Of a stretch of 25,745 bases of DNA, positions 8,087 to 16,139 are shown piece by piece. Each line of letters opens with the position of its first letter. Position 1 is the first letter of the stretch. Under the pieces are notes generated by a model that worked only from the letters and a program-made list of their open reading frames with translations, searched no databases and was not told the DNA's origin. Both the position numbers and the translations under genes were made by a program. Origin of the DNA: Clostridiales bacterium (GTDB taxonomy: Bacteria; Bacillota; Clostridia; Tissierellales; Sedimentibacteraceae); the NCBI GenBank assembly GCA_003487955.1, contig DNNJ01000236.1:1-25745 (forward strand), written 5' to 3'.

Positions 8087-8739
8087 AGTTTCCTCCAGAA
8101 AATCACAGATGTCTCATTTTTAGAGGACTTTATTTCAAATGATTCATTATCGCTTAAGAGTAGTTTAATAACCATATTCAGCTGAGAACATTGTAATTGA
8201 TAATCACTATATATAGTCCGAAACTTAATTGAATGATTAACACTCTTATTACATATATCCATATACTTTAAGTCAGGATTATCTATAATAATGGCCCCAT
8301 TTTGATTTAACAATTTCATTAAAATTGAACAAGAAACATAATCAATAACAAAATCATGGGCTCCGTCTAAGAATACTAAATCAAAAAGGTTAGTGTTACC
8401 TCTATTAAAACATTTCTCCCAAATATTGTATAAACTCCATGCATAAGAATCATGCGTCAATTTTGAATTGCCATAAAGATGTAATTTGGGTCCGCTATCA
8501 TACAAATATTCTAAATCATACTTTAATTCCTTGATTTTTTCATCGTAATCAAATATATAATACTCATCCTCATCATCTAAAATATTATATATTTCTTTTG
8601 AGGTCGCACCTATACCAATTCCTATCTCCGCAACACAAATCTTATTCAATTGCTGTTTTGTTTTTATTAATTCAGATACAAAAACATTGTCTGGATTAGA
8701 AATGTTTTCATAATATTTTTTTCCGATTTTTTCTATCAT
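8083..8739 (-). CDS. class I SAM-dependent methyltransferase
   Basis: The product has 218 residues, a single Rossmann-like domain. Motif I, VAEIGIGIGAT (E38-G44), binds SAM; YYIFDYDEK supplies the acidic residue at the end of strand 2; LVFLDGAHDF and AIIIDNPD match the later strands of the Methyltransf_24 type (FLDGAHD is characteristic). Members methylate sugars in surface polysaccharides or natural products, mostly on oxygen. It starts on the last base of the upstream radical SAM stop codon (TAATG) and overlaps the glycosyltransferase start, so it is coupled on both sides. The substrate is presumably the same sugar or scaffold handled by its neighbours (inference). Confidence 0.85.
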   Translation of the reverse strand: MIEKIGKKYYENISNPDNVFVSELIKTKQQLNKICVAEIGIGIGATSKEIYNILDDEDEYYIFDYDEKIKELKYDLEYLYDSGPKLHLYGNSKLTHDSYAWSLYNIWEKCFNRGNTNLFDLVFLDGAHDFVIDYVSCSILMKLLNQNGAIIIDNPDLKYMDICNKSVNHSIKFRTIYSDYQLQCSQLNMVIKLLLSDNESFEIKSSKNETSVIFWRKL

Positions 8740-9704
8740 TATTCTATAACATATACTCCATCAGTTCTAATTAACTTTTGATTTTCTTCCGAAATCGAAA
8801 GTAATTGAAATAATTCTTTATCAGCAGTTAAATAATTAAATCCGCAATTTACATTATCCTTATTTTTTTCAAGTATAGCATTAAGCATTGTACTCACTCT
8901 TATATAAATATCATTCCAGTATGTTTCATTGCAGTTATCGAAAGTTGAATTGATTCTTGTACTTTTACCTTCATCTTCAACTATGTAATTATAAGCTGTT
9001 TGTATCACAACACACTGCGCCTTTTTAGATAATGCCCACTCTAAGAAAGAAGGGGCTTCAGAAATTACAGCCGGCGAATTTAGAAATTTAAGTCCAACAT
9101 TTACCTTTCTATTTGAGATTAATGTTTCACAAAACCTTATTGTTTTATAAATATCTAATTGCATAATCATATTATATGATGCGGACGAAAATCCATTGAA
9201 AGACACCATTAATGAATCACATGTTTGCTCGACAAATAAAATTGCATCTAAATCTGCATTCCCATTTGTCTTTAAGTGAATCCAGTTATCCGGACAAACC
9301 TTTCTGATTTTTTCCATAAATTCCATTGCATCTTTTTGAATAAGTATTTCGCCGCCGGAAAAAAACAACCAGTAACATTTTATCTGTTTCAATAATGGCA
9401 ATAATAAATCGTAGTATTGATATTTTTCGCTCCTATGTTGATCTTTCTGAAAGCAATAAAAGCAATTAGCATGACATAGACTGCTGACTTCTATAGTTAT
9501 CATATTAAAAATACCTGTTTGACCTACACCAAAAAACGTATCATTTATCGTTTTTAATACATTAGAGTCAGATATATGACAAATCGGCGGAGTAATATAT
9601 GTTTTGCAATCGGGATAAATTTTCCCATATCTATCGATATATAGAAGTTTAGGTTTCTTTACAATATAGTTTGGATGAGTTTCATATTTATAATTTTTCT
9701 TCAT
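8739..9704 (-). CDS. radical SAM protein
   Basis: The product has 321 residues. The SAM-cleaving cluster motif CHANCFYC (Cys 77, 81, 84) sits unusually far from the N-terminus, and SGGE at 116-119 follows. The first 70 residues include YIDRYGKIYPDC...ICHISDSNV, which resembles the cluster-binding end of SPASM domains but is placed before the core instead of after it. The C-terminal 100 residues carry few cysteines. The reaction is unknown; neighbours suggest modification of a sugar or peptide. It starts 19 bases after the Sel1-repeat gene and ends within the methyltransferase start codon. Confidence 0.8.
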   Translation of the reverse strand: MKKNYKYETHPNYIVKKPKLLYIDRYGKIYPDCKTYITPPICHISDSNVLKTINDTFFGVGQTGIFNMITIEVSSLCHANCFYCFQKDQHRSEKYQYYDLLLPLLKQIKCYWLFFSGGEILIQKDAMEFMEKIRKVCPDNWIHLKTNGNADLDAILFVEQTCDSLMVSFNGFSSASYNMIMQLDIYKTIRFCETLISNRKVNVGLKFLNSPAVISEAPSFLEWALSKKAQCVVIQTAYNYIVEDEGKSTRINSTFDNCNETYWNDIYIRVSTMLNAILEKNKDNVNCGFNYLTADKELFQLLSISEENQKLIRTDGVYVIE

Positions 9705-9723
9705 TTAATACTTCCTGCCTAAG

Positions 9724-10233
9724 TTATACTTCAGCTTCTGAATATCCTTGCTTTGTTGCTTTTTCAAACCAATAAATTGATTTATCAATATCTTTTTCAA
9801 AAATTTTCCCGTACTTATAACTGTCTGCTAAAATTAATTGTGATTCAAGATCGCCATTTGCAGCAGATAAAATCAACCATTTTTTTGCTTTTTTTATGTC
9901 CTTACCAACACCTCTGTCTCCAAATAGAAAATAACAGCTAATCATCTTTTGACTAACTGCGTCTCCATTTTCTGCTTCTATGTAAATATCAGAAAAAGCT
10001 TCGCCAAAATATTTAAATGATTCGTCATATTTTTCTTCTTTTAAATAAATAATTCCAATCCCATAATAGCATTTTGATATTTTTTTATTTATACCATCTA
10101 AATAGCATTTTTTGGCTTCTTGAATATCTCTTTCTACTCCTATTCCTTTAGAATAGCAAAGCCCTTTATAATATAAACTATCCTTTACTTCAATTACAAA
10201 GGCCTTTTCGTAATATTCATCAAATCCACCCAT
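9724..10233 (-). CDS. Sel1-like repeat (TPR-like) protein
   Basis: The product has 169 residues from the ATG at 10233, chosen because it follows CGGGGGT at a suitable distance; a longer reading frame starts only with TTG at 10311. It contains about four Sel1-type helical repeats, e.g. GLCYSKGIGVERDIQEAKKCY (first repeat) and YKYGKIFEKDIDKSIYWFEKA (last). Such repeats make a protein-binding solenoid and have no catalysis. No signal peptide is seen, so it is probably cytoplasmic. It is the first gene of the radical SAM/sugar operon, so it may be a scaffold or adaptor for the enzymes or a bridge to another system (inference). Confidence 0.8.
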   Translation of the reverse strand: MGGFDEYYEKAFVIEVKDSLYYKGLCYSKGIGVERDIQEAKKCYLDGINKKISKCYYGIGIIYLKEEKYDESFKYFGEAFSDIYIEAENGDAVSQKMISCYFLFGDRGVGKDIKKAKKWLILSAANGDLESQLILADSYKYGKIFEKDIDKSIYWFEKATKQGYSEAEV

Positions 10234-10344
10234 GTTTCTACCCCCGTGTCTATAATTGGATTTATTGTTATACTTCCTTAAAAAGGATAATACTAATTTA
10301 TTATAAATCAAAGGAAAATAGTAAATTCAAATAATACGATCATT

Positions 10345-10386
10345 AGATTGAAACAAGGATATTATCATTATAATAACATCCAATCT
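10345..10386. promoter_or_regulatory. long inverted repeat over the promoter of the radical SAM/sugar operon
   Basis: An outer 6-bp arm pair (AGATTG at 10345-10350, CAATCT at 10381-10386) encloses an inner 11-bp arm pair (10357-10367 with 10371-10381, including wobbles) with a 3-base loop. The -10 hexamer lies in the inner repeat. It could be an operator or, as RNA at the end of the upstream operon, a stabilising hairpin. It lacks a U-tract on the minus strand, so it is not a standard terminator. Confidence 0.45.
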
Positions 10387-10398
10387 TAAAATTGTCAA
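10370..10398 (-). promoter_or_regulatory. strong sigma-A promoter of the radical SAM/sugar operon
   Basis: The minus strand has a perfect TTGACA (10393-10398), a 17-bp spacer and TATTAT (10370-10375, 5 of 6) with TG at 10377-10378 (extended -10). The predicted start is near 10363, leaving a leader of about 130 nt before the ATG at 10233. It begins only 23 bases after the stop of the last gene of the kinase/ATPase operon, so the two operons are probably separately initiated. Confidence 0.75.
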
Positions 10399-10420
10399 AA
10401 GCTAACATATTTTTTTCATT

Positions 10421-10921
10421 CTATTCATCTCCGTGATTGTATTCGAGATCTTCAACAACCGAATCCGGTATTGTATCCGAAATGCCGACAGCAAACTTCA
10501 GGCAATACGTAACATCCTCGATGATTTCATCAAGCCAGCCTTTATATCGTTTATCTGATGCTAATATGGCTGCGTGTTTATATAGTTCATCGATTTTTTC
10601 CTTGTATACTGACTCATCTGTAATCTTGCCTGAAACAACACGACTTATTGCAATTGACCTGCATTCCTTTTGAACCCGCATAATCTGTTCTCTTAACTCA
10701 AAGTTTTCAAAAAAAGTAATAAATGTATGGGGAGGCATAATCTTAAAACGCGCTAATTCACGTTGAGCAATTTTCGTGTTGCTTTTTTCATCGGTACCGT
10801 CTTCTAACAACCCGATGGAATTCAAGTAAGCAGCTATTCCTTTCTCCACACTTTGTGAACTGCCTAAAGACTGCCTAATACTTGTATAGTATTCAATAAA
10901 AATATCATATACCGTTTTCAT
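10421..10921 (-). CDS. small protein of unknown function, last gene of the kinase/ATPase operon
   Basis: The product has 166 residues from the ATG at 10921, chosen because AAAGGAGGT lies 7 bases upstream; in-frame starts further upstream (10957, 10942) lack such a site. I do not recognise the family. It is predicted to be mostly helical, acidic at the C-terminus (SVVEDLEYNHGDE), soluble, and without signal peptide or membrane segment. Its start overlaps the end of the metallopeptidase gene by 17 bases, so the two are probably made together. By position it could be a partner, chaperone or immunity-like protein for the peptidase (inference only). Confidence 0.75.
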   Translation of the reverse strand: MKTVYDIFIEYYTSIRQSLGSSQSVEKGIAAYLNSIGLLEDGTDEKSNTKIAQRELARFKIMPPHTFITFFENFELREQIMRVQKECRSIAISRVVSGKITDESVYKEKIDELYKHAAILASDKRYKGWLDEIIEDVTYCLKFAVGISDTIPDSVVEDLEYNHGDE

Positions 10922-11936
10922 TGTTACTACCTCCTTTTTCATCCCGCAGACTGTCAATTATGTCATCCGCAGTAAATTTGCAGCGCAAATCTCCAGTCCT
11001 GTTGTAAGCATCAATGTTAAAATTCAGTGTTTCCCACGCTCCCGGAATGCTGCTCATTTCGTCCACTCGCTGCTTTAATCCATCAATATCTCCTCCAAAA
11101 TATGCCTTAGCGATTAATTCATCCCCTAAGATTTCTCTTAAATTTACTGCCCACCCTACTTCTTGTGAATAACTGTCAAAATCAGGGTACTCGCCCCGTT
11201 CCTGCATTTGCTCAATAGTGTACAGTTCCGTAAATCCTTCATTTAGGTACCGGTTATAATGTTTATAATCAATACTTTCAGATTTGCCGTCGATAATCTT
11301 TTCGATATTTTGTACTTTATGAATACCTGATGTCAAGTCTGTTTGTGAAATCAGTATATTGCTTTGACCGGCATCTTGAGCACATACTTTATGATCCGAG
11401 TCCTGATATGAAAGATCATGCATTGTTTCATGAGTAGCCGTGTGTTTTAACCTCATAATATCATTGCAATCCCTGATGCATATCTTACCGTCAGGAAAAT
11501 CTCTCACTCCGACTACTTTATATAGACCCACATCCGGAGCTATTTCAGTTATAAAATATGGCTCATTGTAGATTTCCGTTTTGTTGCTCCCGAATTCACT
11601 GCTCATCCGTGTAATATTCTTTTCATCAAAGCAGTCCCGGTACTTAGTGAGAATAGAGCGCTGTGTTTGCAAGGAAGCTTTGTCCACGCTCAGTTTCTTA
11701 TTATGATAATCGTAGATTTTGCTTCTGTTAAGCTCTTGTTCTGTTTTGGAGTTCCAGTGATGGTATTCCTTTTTTTGTAATACAGCCTCTATTTTCTCAT
11801 TGTATTCTTTGACAGAATGACAGGGTGCTTCTATTTTATTTATTTCATTTTGTTTTTCTTGTGATTTAACATCTAAGATGTTATCATTTGTAGATTCAAA
11901 TTTGCATAATCTTTCTCTTTGCATAAAACGTCTCAT
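10905..11936 (-). CDS. putative zinc metallopeptidase, HExxH with downstream NEGFTE
   Basis: The product has 343 residues from the ATG at 11936; a GTG two codons earlier is less well placed for the GGAAGG site. The zinc-binding HETMH is at 169-173, inside the hydrophobic/polar setting TATHETMHDLSY. About 60 residues later YLNEGFTELYT (232-237 for NEGFTE) supplies the glutamate ligand typical of gluzincins. The N-terminal 150 residues are charged, helical and unlike known propeptides. No secretion signal is visible. It should cut peptide bonds, but the target is unknown. It starts 2 bases after the stop of the HerA-like ATPase gene and overlaps the small unknown gene. It may be the effector of the operon (inference). 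Confidence 0.75.
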   Translation of the reverse strand: MRRFMQRERLCKFESTNDNILDVKSQEKQNEINKIEAPCHSVKEYNEKIEAVLQKKEYHHWNSKTEQELNRSKIYDYHNKKLSVDKASLQTQRSILTKYRDCFDEKNITRMSSEFGSNKTEIYNEPYFITEIAPDVGLYKVVGVRDFPDGKICIRDCNDIMRLKHTATHETMHDLSYQDSDHKVCAQDAGQSNILISQTDLTSGIHKVQNIEKIIDGKSESIDYKHYNRYLNEGFTELYTIEQMQERGEYPDFDSYSQEVGWAVNLREILGDELIAKAYFGGDIDGLKQRVDEMSSIPGAWETLNFNIDAYNRTGDLRCKFTADDIIDSLRDEKGGSNNENGI

Positions 11937-11938
11937 TT

Positions 11939-14449
11939 TCACCTTCCAATCTTATTGATGCTTTTTATGTATTCATATAAATGCTGTCTTTTGATAAGGT
12001 CGTTTTCCTTAGATAATTCAGCAAGCTTGCCCGCCAGACATATCTTTGCAGTGTGCTCTAAAGGCTTAAGGCTTTTACTTTCCATTGCCTGAATACAGGC
12101 AGTTATTGATTGATGATTATATCCATTTGAAGATATGTAATTTTTCTCAAATTGAGTAATCTGATTTAATTCAATCAAGCTGCACTGATCACAGAACAAG
12201 CAGGCTAAGTTAGTTTCGGTATTTTTCTTTAATTTTCCGTCAATACGGACTTTGCACACTTCACTGATTTGAGGAATTGTAATAATTGCCTGTCCCACAT
12301 CAAGTTTGTTTAGCAAAAAAGCTTCATAATCTTTAAGCGACAAGGAGCGTGCAATTGTATTAATGTCTTCACCTTCTCTTATATTGTGAATGATTTTGAT
12401 TCCTGTGTTTGCCAATGCGGCACTTGATATCTTAGAGGGTCTTTGGTCAACGATTATAACTCCCGTTCCGTATGCACTTACCTCAGCTAATATATTTGAA
12501 AAATATTTGGAACACTCAGCTGCATTTTGAGAAACTGATTTCATTTCTGAGTTTGGCAATATATGGTGAGCTTCTTCAATTACTAATAGACGTCTTAATT
12601 TATTCTCCATTTTACATTGACGTGAAAATTCATTTGCTTTTATCGCTATTAATGATGCTGCAAAAGGCTTGTTTCGGTCAGAAAAGTCATCTAATTCAAT
12701 AACAGCGGAAGATGAATACATTTCACGTATACTTGTGTTTTCTCGAGTATTCAATGATTGCCCCGCTTGGCGAATAAGCGATGAAATACGTATTTGAATT
12801 ACACCTCTCATATTATTTCTAACTTCCTCACCATAACCAATGCTGTCGATGCATTCATCTAGATACAATAACATATCGGACAGTATGGGATATTCCAATT
12901 CAACATCTTTACGTACTCTCTTTGACGCATCCCACCCTTTCTTTTCATAACAAAGATAAACAAGGGCTGTAATTATTTGTGGTATAGGATCTGTCCCGTC
13001 AAACAGGGTCATAAACGCTTGTATTATACTTTGAATGTGAAAATCAAGTATGGTATTTTCCTCCGGCTCAAATGGATTTATTCTCAGTTCTCTTGCATCC
13101 ATGCCGGCTGAATAAACTTTCATGGAGCTTAAGTTCTCACAGCCCAAAAGCTCCCAATATTCTTTTTTTACAGCTTCGATTACAATGAAAGATATGCCGT
13201 TTCTTTGTGCTTCCGATAGTATTCGTTTCACGGATGTTGTTTTCCCGTATCTTGTTGTACCTGTTACAAATGCATGCTGTCTAAAACTATCAAGGGTTGC
13301 TTCGTATTCCAAATTATTGTCTAACTTGCCAAAATTAAACACTCCGTCTGAACTTGGATGTGCCGACGGGTATAAATCAAATGCGCCTGTAGAGATTGAG
13401 CTTTGCCCTAAATGATTTACAAAATAACCTGCATGAGGATATAATGGCAAGGTTAATAAACTGCTTGCAATATCCAGCTCTGCAATATTTAATAATGTTT
13501 GACTGTATATCCCTCCTAAATTCTTTGACCCCAAAAAGGCTGTAGGCAGTGACCAAACAGAGCTTTTCACAATGGGAAAGTCTGTATCAAATGCCAGAGA
13601 TACAGCGTTATCATCCTCACTTGAGCTGTTGCTTCTAAAGGCGGCAGCAATAACCGCTGCAGCCTCTCTATATGTTGACCTGTCAGCAGCGGAAACATGA
13701 AAGGCAACATGCCACAAACCATTAACCTGTCCTCGCTGCAGGCGCTTTTTTTCTTTATTCAATGTTTCAATTAATTCTAAAATATGGTGGTTATCATTAT
13801 AATAATTCCTATTGCGGTTAGAGCCGATCGTCATTTCTGTTCTTGATACCCTTTGAAAACTATCGAGATATTCATTTATTTTGTAAAGCTCAGTTGCAAT
13901 TACATCCTGTGAGATAGGAAGAGTCACAATGTTTATCAGAAAGGCTTTATGCTGCAAGCTGTTCATTATCATGTCTATAGTTCCGGGAGCAATTTTGCTG
14001 ACGCCTGCAATAAACCCGTTATATGTCTGGATTGCACTTAATTCTTTACTATTTATCCACTCATTGTTTATTGAAGCAGAAAACATATTAACTTTAAGCG
14101 AGCTTTTCATTTGTTCTGCATGAGTGTGCTTTGTTCCATAAAAAACACTAATAAGCTCACCATTATTATAAACAGAAAAAGTCATGGGAATATTAAGCGC
14201 TCCGGCTGTACCAAGAATGTTCCCGGCAACATTAGATATACTGTTAAAGTTTTGTTCTTTTTCCTCAAATAACTCATAGCCTCTAATCTTATAATACATA
14301 TCAATATTAGCAGTGGTGAAAACTTGGCTGTTAGAAAGTGTGCCGGATTTAATATCCCGCTTTGACAGATATCTTTTGGAATAAAAATCTGATACAAATT
14401 CAGAATCATTAAGTATATTATTAAATTCCTGTGTAATCCTGTTGGCCAT
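11939..14449 (-). CDS. HerA/VirB4-like ATPase (DUF87-type)
   Basis: The product has 836 residues. The N-terminal 380 residues have no motif I recognise. The P-loop ATPase follows: Walker A GTTRYGKTT (397-405; RY replaces the more usual GS), Walker B LLVIEEAHHI (621-630) and the downstream VDQRPSKIS...NTGIKIIHNI typical of the HerA-FtsK-VirB4 superfamily. These form hexameric rings that move DNA or protein. After the ATPase, LACLFCDQC (Cys 750, 753, 756) looks like a metal-binding turn. No membrane segment is visible, but the gene follows two membrane-protein genes. The start follows AAAGGAGAG. It may be the motor of the system, for DNA resection or for pumping an effector. Confidence 0.88.
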   Translation of the reverse strand: MANRITQEFNNILNDSEFVSDFYSKRYLSKRDIKSGTLSNSQVFTTANIDMYYKIRGYELFEEKEQNFNSISNVAGNILGTAGALNIPMTFSVYNNGELISVFYGTKHTHAEQMKSSLKVNMFSASINNEWINSKELSAIQTYNGFIAGVSKIAPGTIDMIMNSLQHKAFLINIVTLPISQDVIATELYKINEYLDSFQRVSRTEMTIGSNRNRNYYNDNHHILELIETLNKEKKRLQRGQVNGLWHVAFHVSAADRSTYREAAAVIAAAFRSNSSSEDDNAVSLAFDTDFPIVKSSVWSLPTAFLGSKNLGGIYSQTLLNIAELDIASSLLTLPLYPHAGYFVNHLGQSSISTGAFDLYPSAHPSSDGVFNFGKLDNNLEYEATLDSFRQHAFVTGTTRYGKTTSVKRILSEAQRNGISFIVIEAVKKEYWELLGCENLSSMKVYSAGMDARELRINPFEPEENTILDFHIQSIIQAFMTLFDGTDPIPQIITALVYLCYEKKGWDASKRVRKDVELEYPILSDMLLYLDECIDSIGYGEEVRNNMRGVIQIRISSLIRQAGQSLNTRENTSIREMYSSSAVIELDDFSDRNKPFAASLIAIKANEFSRQCKMENKLRRLLVIEEAHHILPNSEMKSVSQNAAECSKYFSNILAEVSAYGTGVIIVDQRPSKISSAALANTGIKIIHNIREGEDINTIARSLSLKDYEAFLLNKLDVGQAIITIPQISEVCKVRIDGKLKKNTETNLACLFCDQCSLIELNQITQFEKNYISSNGYNHQSITACIQAMESKSLKPLEHTAKICLAGKLAELSKENDLIKRQHLYEYIKSINKIGR

Positions 14450-14467
14450 GATACTCTCTCCTTTATG

Positions 14468-15199
14468 TTATTTCTTCTTAAAGAATCCCTTAATAAAATT
14501 CCAAGTAATACCGATGATGAACAACGTAGGCAAGAATGTCGATATGAGAGCAGTAATGCCGCTGCCTATTGCAGAATAATCCGCATTGATTAGGCTGTAA
14601 AGTATTGAAACAATTGCTGTCACAGCAATCAAGAAAAATGCACGTATTACCGACGCCGGTATATACGGTTGTATTCGTACATTGCTGTTAATTGAGTGAT
14701 TAAATACACGTTTTGCAACTAATCTGCTTCCTTTTCTTTGGGCCGTTACTGTAACATCATCTCCAACGGCAAAAATATTCTGCATATTACCATATAATGT
14801 TATATCTCGCGCCTGCTCCGGATACCCCCTAATTGTGTGTTCTTCAACCCTGAATATCGTTACGAATGAAGTATGGCTAAACTGATATGGCTCACCTGAG
14901 AATACTGCATGAAGAAACTTCGTCAATTTTGACTGGTAGTATTGCTGTGTATTAGCCTCAGCAACTGAACCGTTAATCACAATACCGCATCTTAAATGTT
15001 GTTCAAATATGTATGCTGAATTATCCCCTGTATTATCCGCCTGCCGGGTATTTTCGTTTGCACTTTCGAAGCTGCTTTGATTTTTGATTGAAGAATTGGG
15101 ATGATGCCCTCCTCCGAAATTTTCGAGACGTGCCCCGCACGTAGGGCAGACATCTAAGTTATTTTCATAAACAACATTGCATTCGGGACATAATTTCAT
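14468..15199 (-). CDS. zinc-ribbon membrane protein
   Basis: The product has 243 residues. The N-terminus is a zinc ribbon, CPEC...CPTC (Cys 4, 7, 18, 21). A low-complexity linker (about 26-65) leads to a domain (about 68-185) with beta strands, TLYGNMQNIFAVGDDVTVTA and GSRLVAKRVFNH, that looks OB-fold-like. Two hydrophobic helices near 187-205 and 215-235 and a basic tail FKKK place it in the membrane with the ribbon probably in the cytoplasm. I do not recognise a named family. It sits between a multi-spanning membrane protein and the HerA-like ATPase, so it could anchor that ATPase (inference). Confidence 0.75.
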   Translation of the reverse strand: MKLCPECNVVYENNLDVCPTCGARLENFGGGHHPNSSIKNQSSFESANENTRQADNTGDNSAYIFEQHLRCGIVINGSVAEANTQQYYQSKLTKFLHAVFSGEPYQFSHTSFVTIFRVEEHTIRGYPEQARDITLYGNMQNIFAVGDDVTVTAQRKGSRLVAKRVFNHSINSNVRIQPYIPASVIRAFFLIAVTAIVSILYSLINADYSAIGSGITALISTFLPTLFIIGITWNFIKGFFKKK

Positions 15200-15222
15200 T
15201 TTATTTTTCTCCTCTGCTAATA

Positions 15223-16113
15223 TTAACTGTTAAATATCGCAATAAAAAACCCTATTATTAGACTGCCGGCTATTACTATTGCAATTATATGAATGATTAT
15301 ATAAATAATTCCGCATAAAATCCAAACAGCCGGAATCGCAGCCGGACAGCTCAATAATGATAATACATAAGACCTGAGCTTATATTCACTAGACTTTTTT
15401 GCTAATCGGCAGTTAATAATAACAAATAAAATAAATGCTATAATAGGGTATAAGTAAGGATATATATCTATATTAAATGTATATTCGACTAATTCTGCAG
15501 CAAACTTTCCTGTAACTGCAACAAATGCAATACCAAAAATCGCAGACGAAATCCAATAAGCAAATTCAATTAACAAATCTAAAGCGCCGTCTCCAGATTC
15601 CAAATATGTCTCTGCCTTCTTTTTATAATTTTCAATTTCATAATCTAAATTTTTATCCGGTGTTATACTGATATTTTTCTGCAGAATAACACTTTCCAGC
15701 TCAGAAATGGCCTTATCCACTGATGCAAGGTTAGCTGTCATCGTATCCTTGATTTGATTTACATTGCTGATATATCTATCGAGTTTAACAATACGTTTTA
15801 ATCTTATTATGATATTAAGCATATATAGAGAAGCATAGATACAAATTGAGTACAAAGCTGTTATTGAGAGTGTATATATCCATTCTTCCGAATATTCAGG
15901 AACAAACCTATCAACAATGAAAGGAGAAAAGATGAGCAAACCAATTATAAACAGTGCAAGAAAGAACACTGCTGCCTTTTGCTCTCCGGTATTTTCTGTG
16001 TAGCCGCTAAAACTGTTTTTAAACTTTTTGTTTATATCCTCTAATTGTTCGATTCGTAACGAAATCTCGTCTCTTGCAATCTGTATGCTGTCAGCTATAG
16101 CTAGATGTGTCAT
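15223..16113 (-). CDS. multi-spanning membrane protein with coiled coil
   Basis: The product has 296 residues and no recognised family. A short amphipathic/coiled N-terminus (IARDEISLRIEQLEDINKKF) is followed by two membrane helices (about 50-68 and 80-105). A cytoplasmic-type coiled coil follows (about 113-170), then four or so further helices (about 183-205, 220-238, 246-265 and 265-292). This would make a channel-like or scaffold membrane component. The start follows GGGGGAG. It lies 26 bases after the kinase gene, so a kinase-regulated membrane part is plausible (inference). Confidence 0.75.
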   Translation of the reverse strand: MTHLAIADSIQIARDEISLRIEQLEDINKKFKNSFSGYTENTGEQKAAVFFLALFIIGLLIFSPFIVDRFVPEYSEEWIYTLSITALYSICIYASLYMLNIIIRLKRIVKLDRYISNVNQIKDTMTANLASVDKAISELESVILQKNISITPDKNLDYEIENYKKKAETYLESGDGALDLLIEFAYWISSAIFGIAFVAVTGKFAAELVEYTFNIDIYPYLYPIIAFILFVIINCRLAKKSSEYKLRSYVLSLLSCPAAIPAVWILCGIIYIIIHIIAIVIAGSLIIGFFIAIFNS

Positions 16114-16139
16114 AATCAGCTCCCCCTTCTATATTTATG

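Noticed and set aside
10345..10386. Rho-independent terminator of the kinase/ATPase operon
   Set aside because: The hairpin is long but AT-rich and not followed by a U-tract on the minus strand. It is kept as an inverted repeat only.
14182..14409. 75-codon minus-strand ORF inside the HerA-like gene, and the 63-codon ORF at 24231-24422 inside the J-protein gene
   Set aside because: These are same-strand frame shadows within clearly coding frames, with no motif or start signal of their own.
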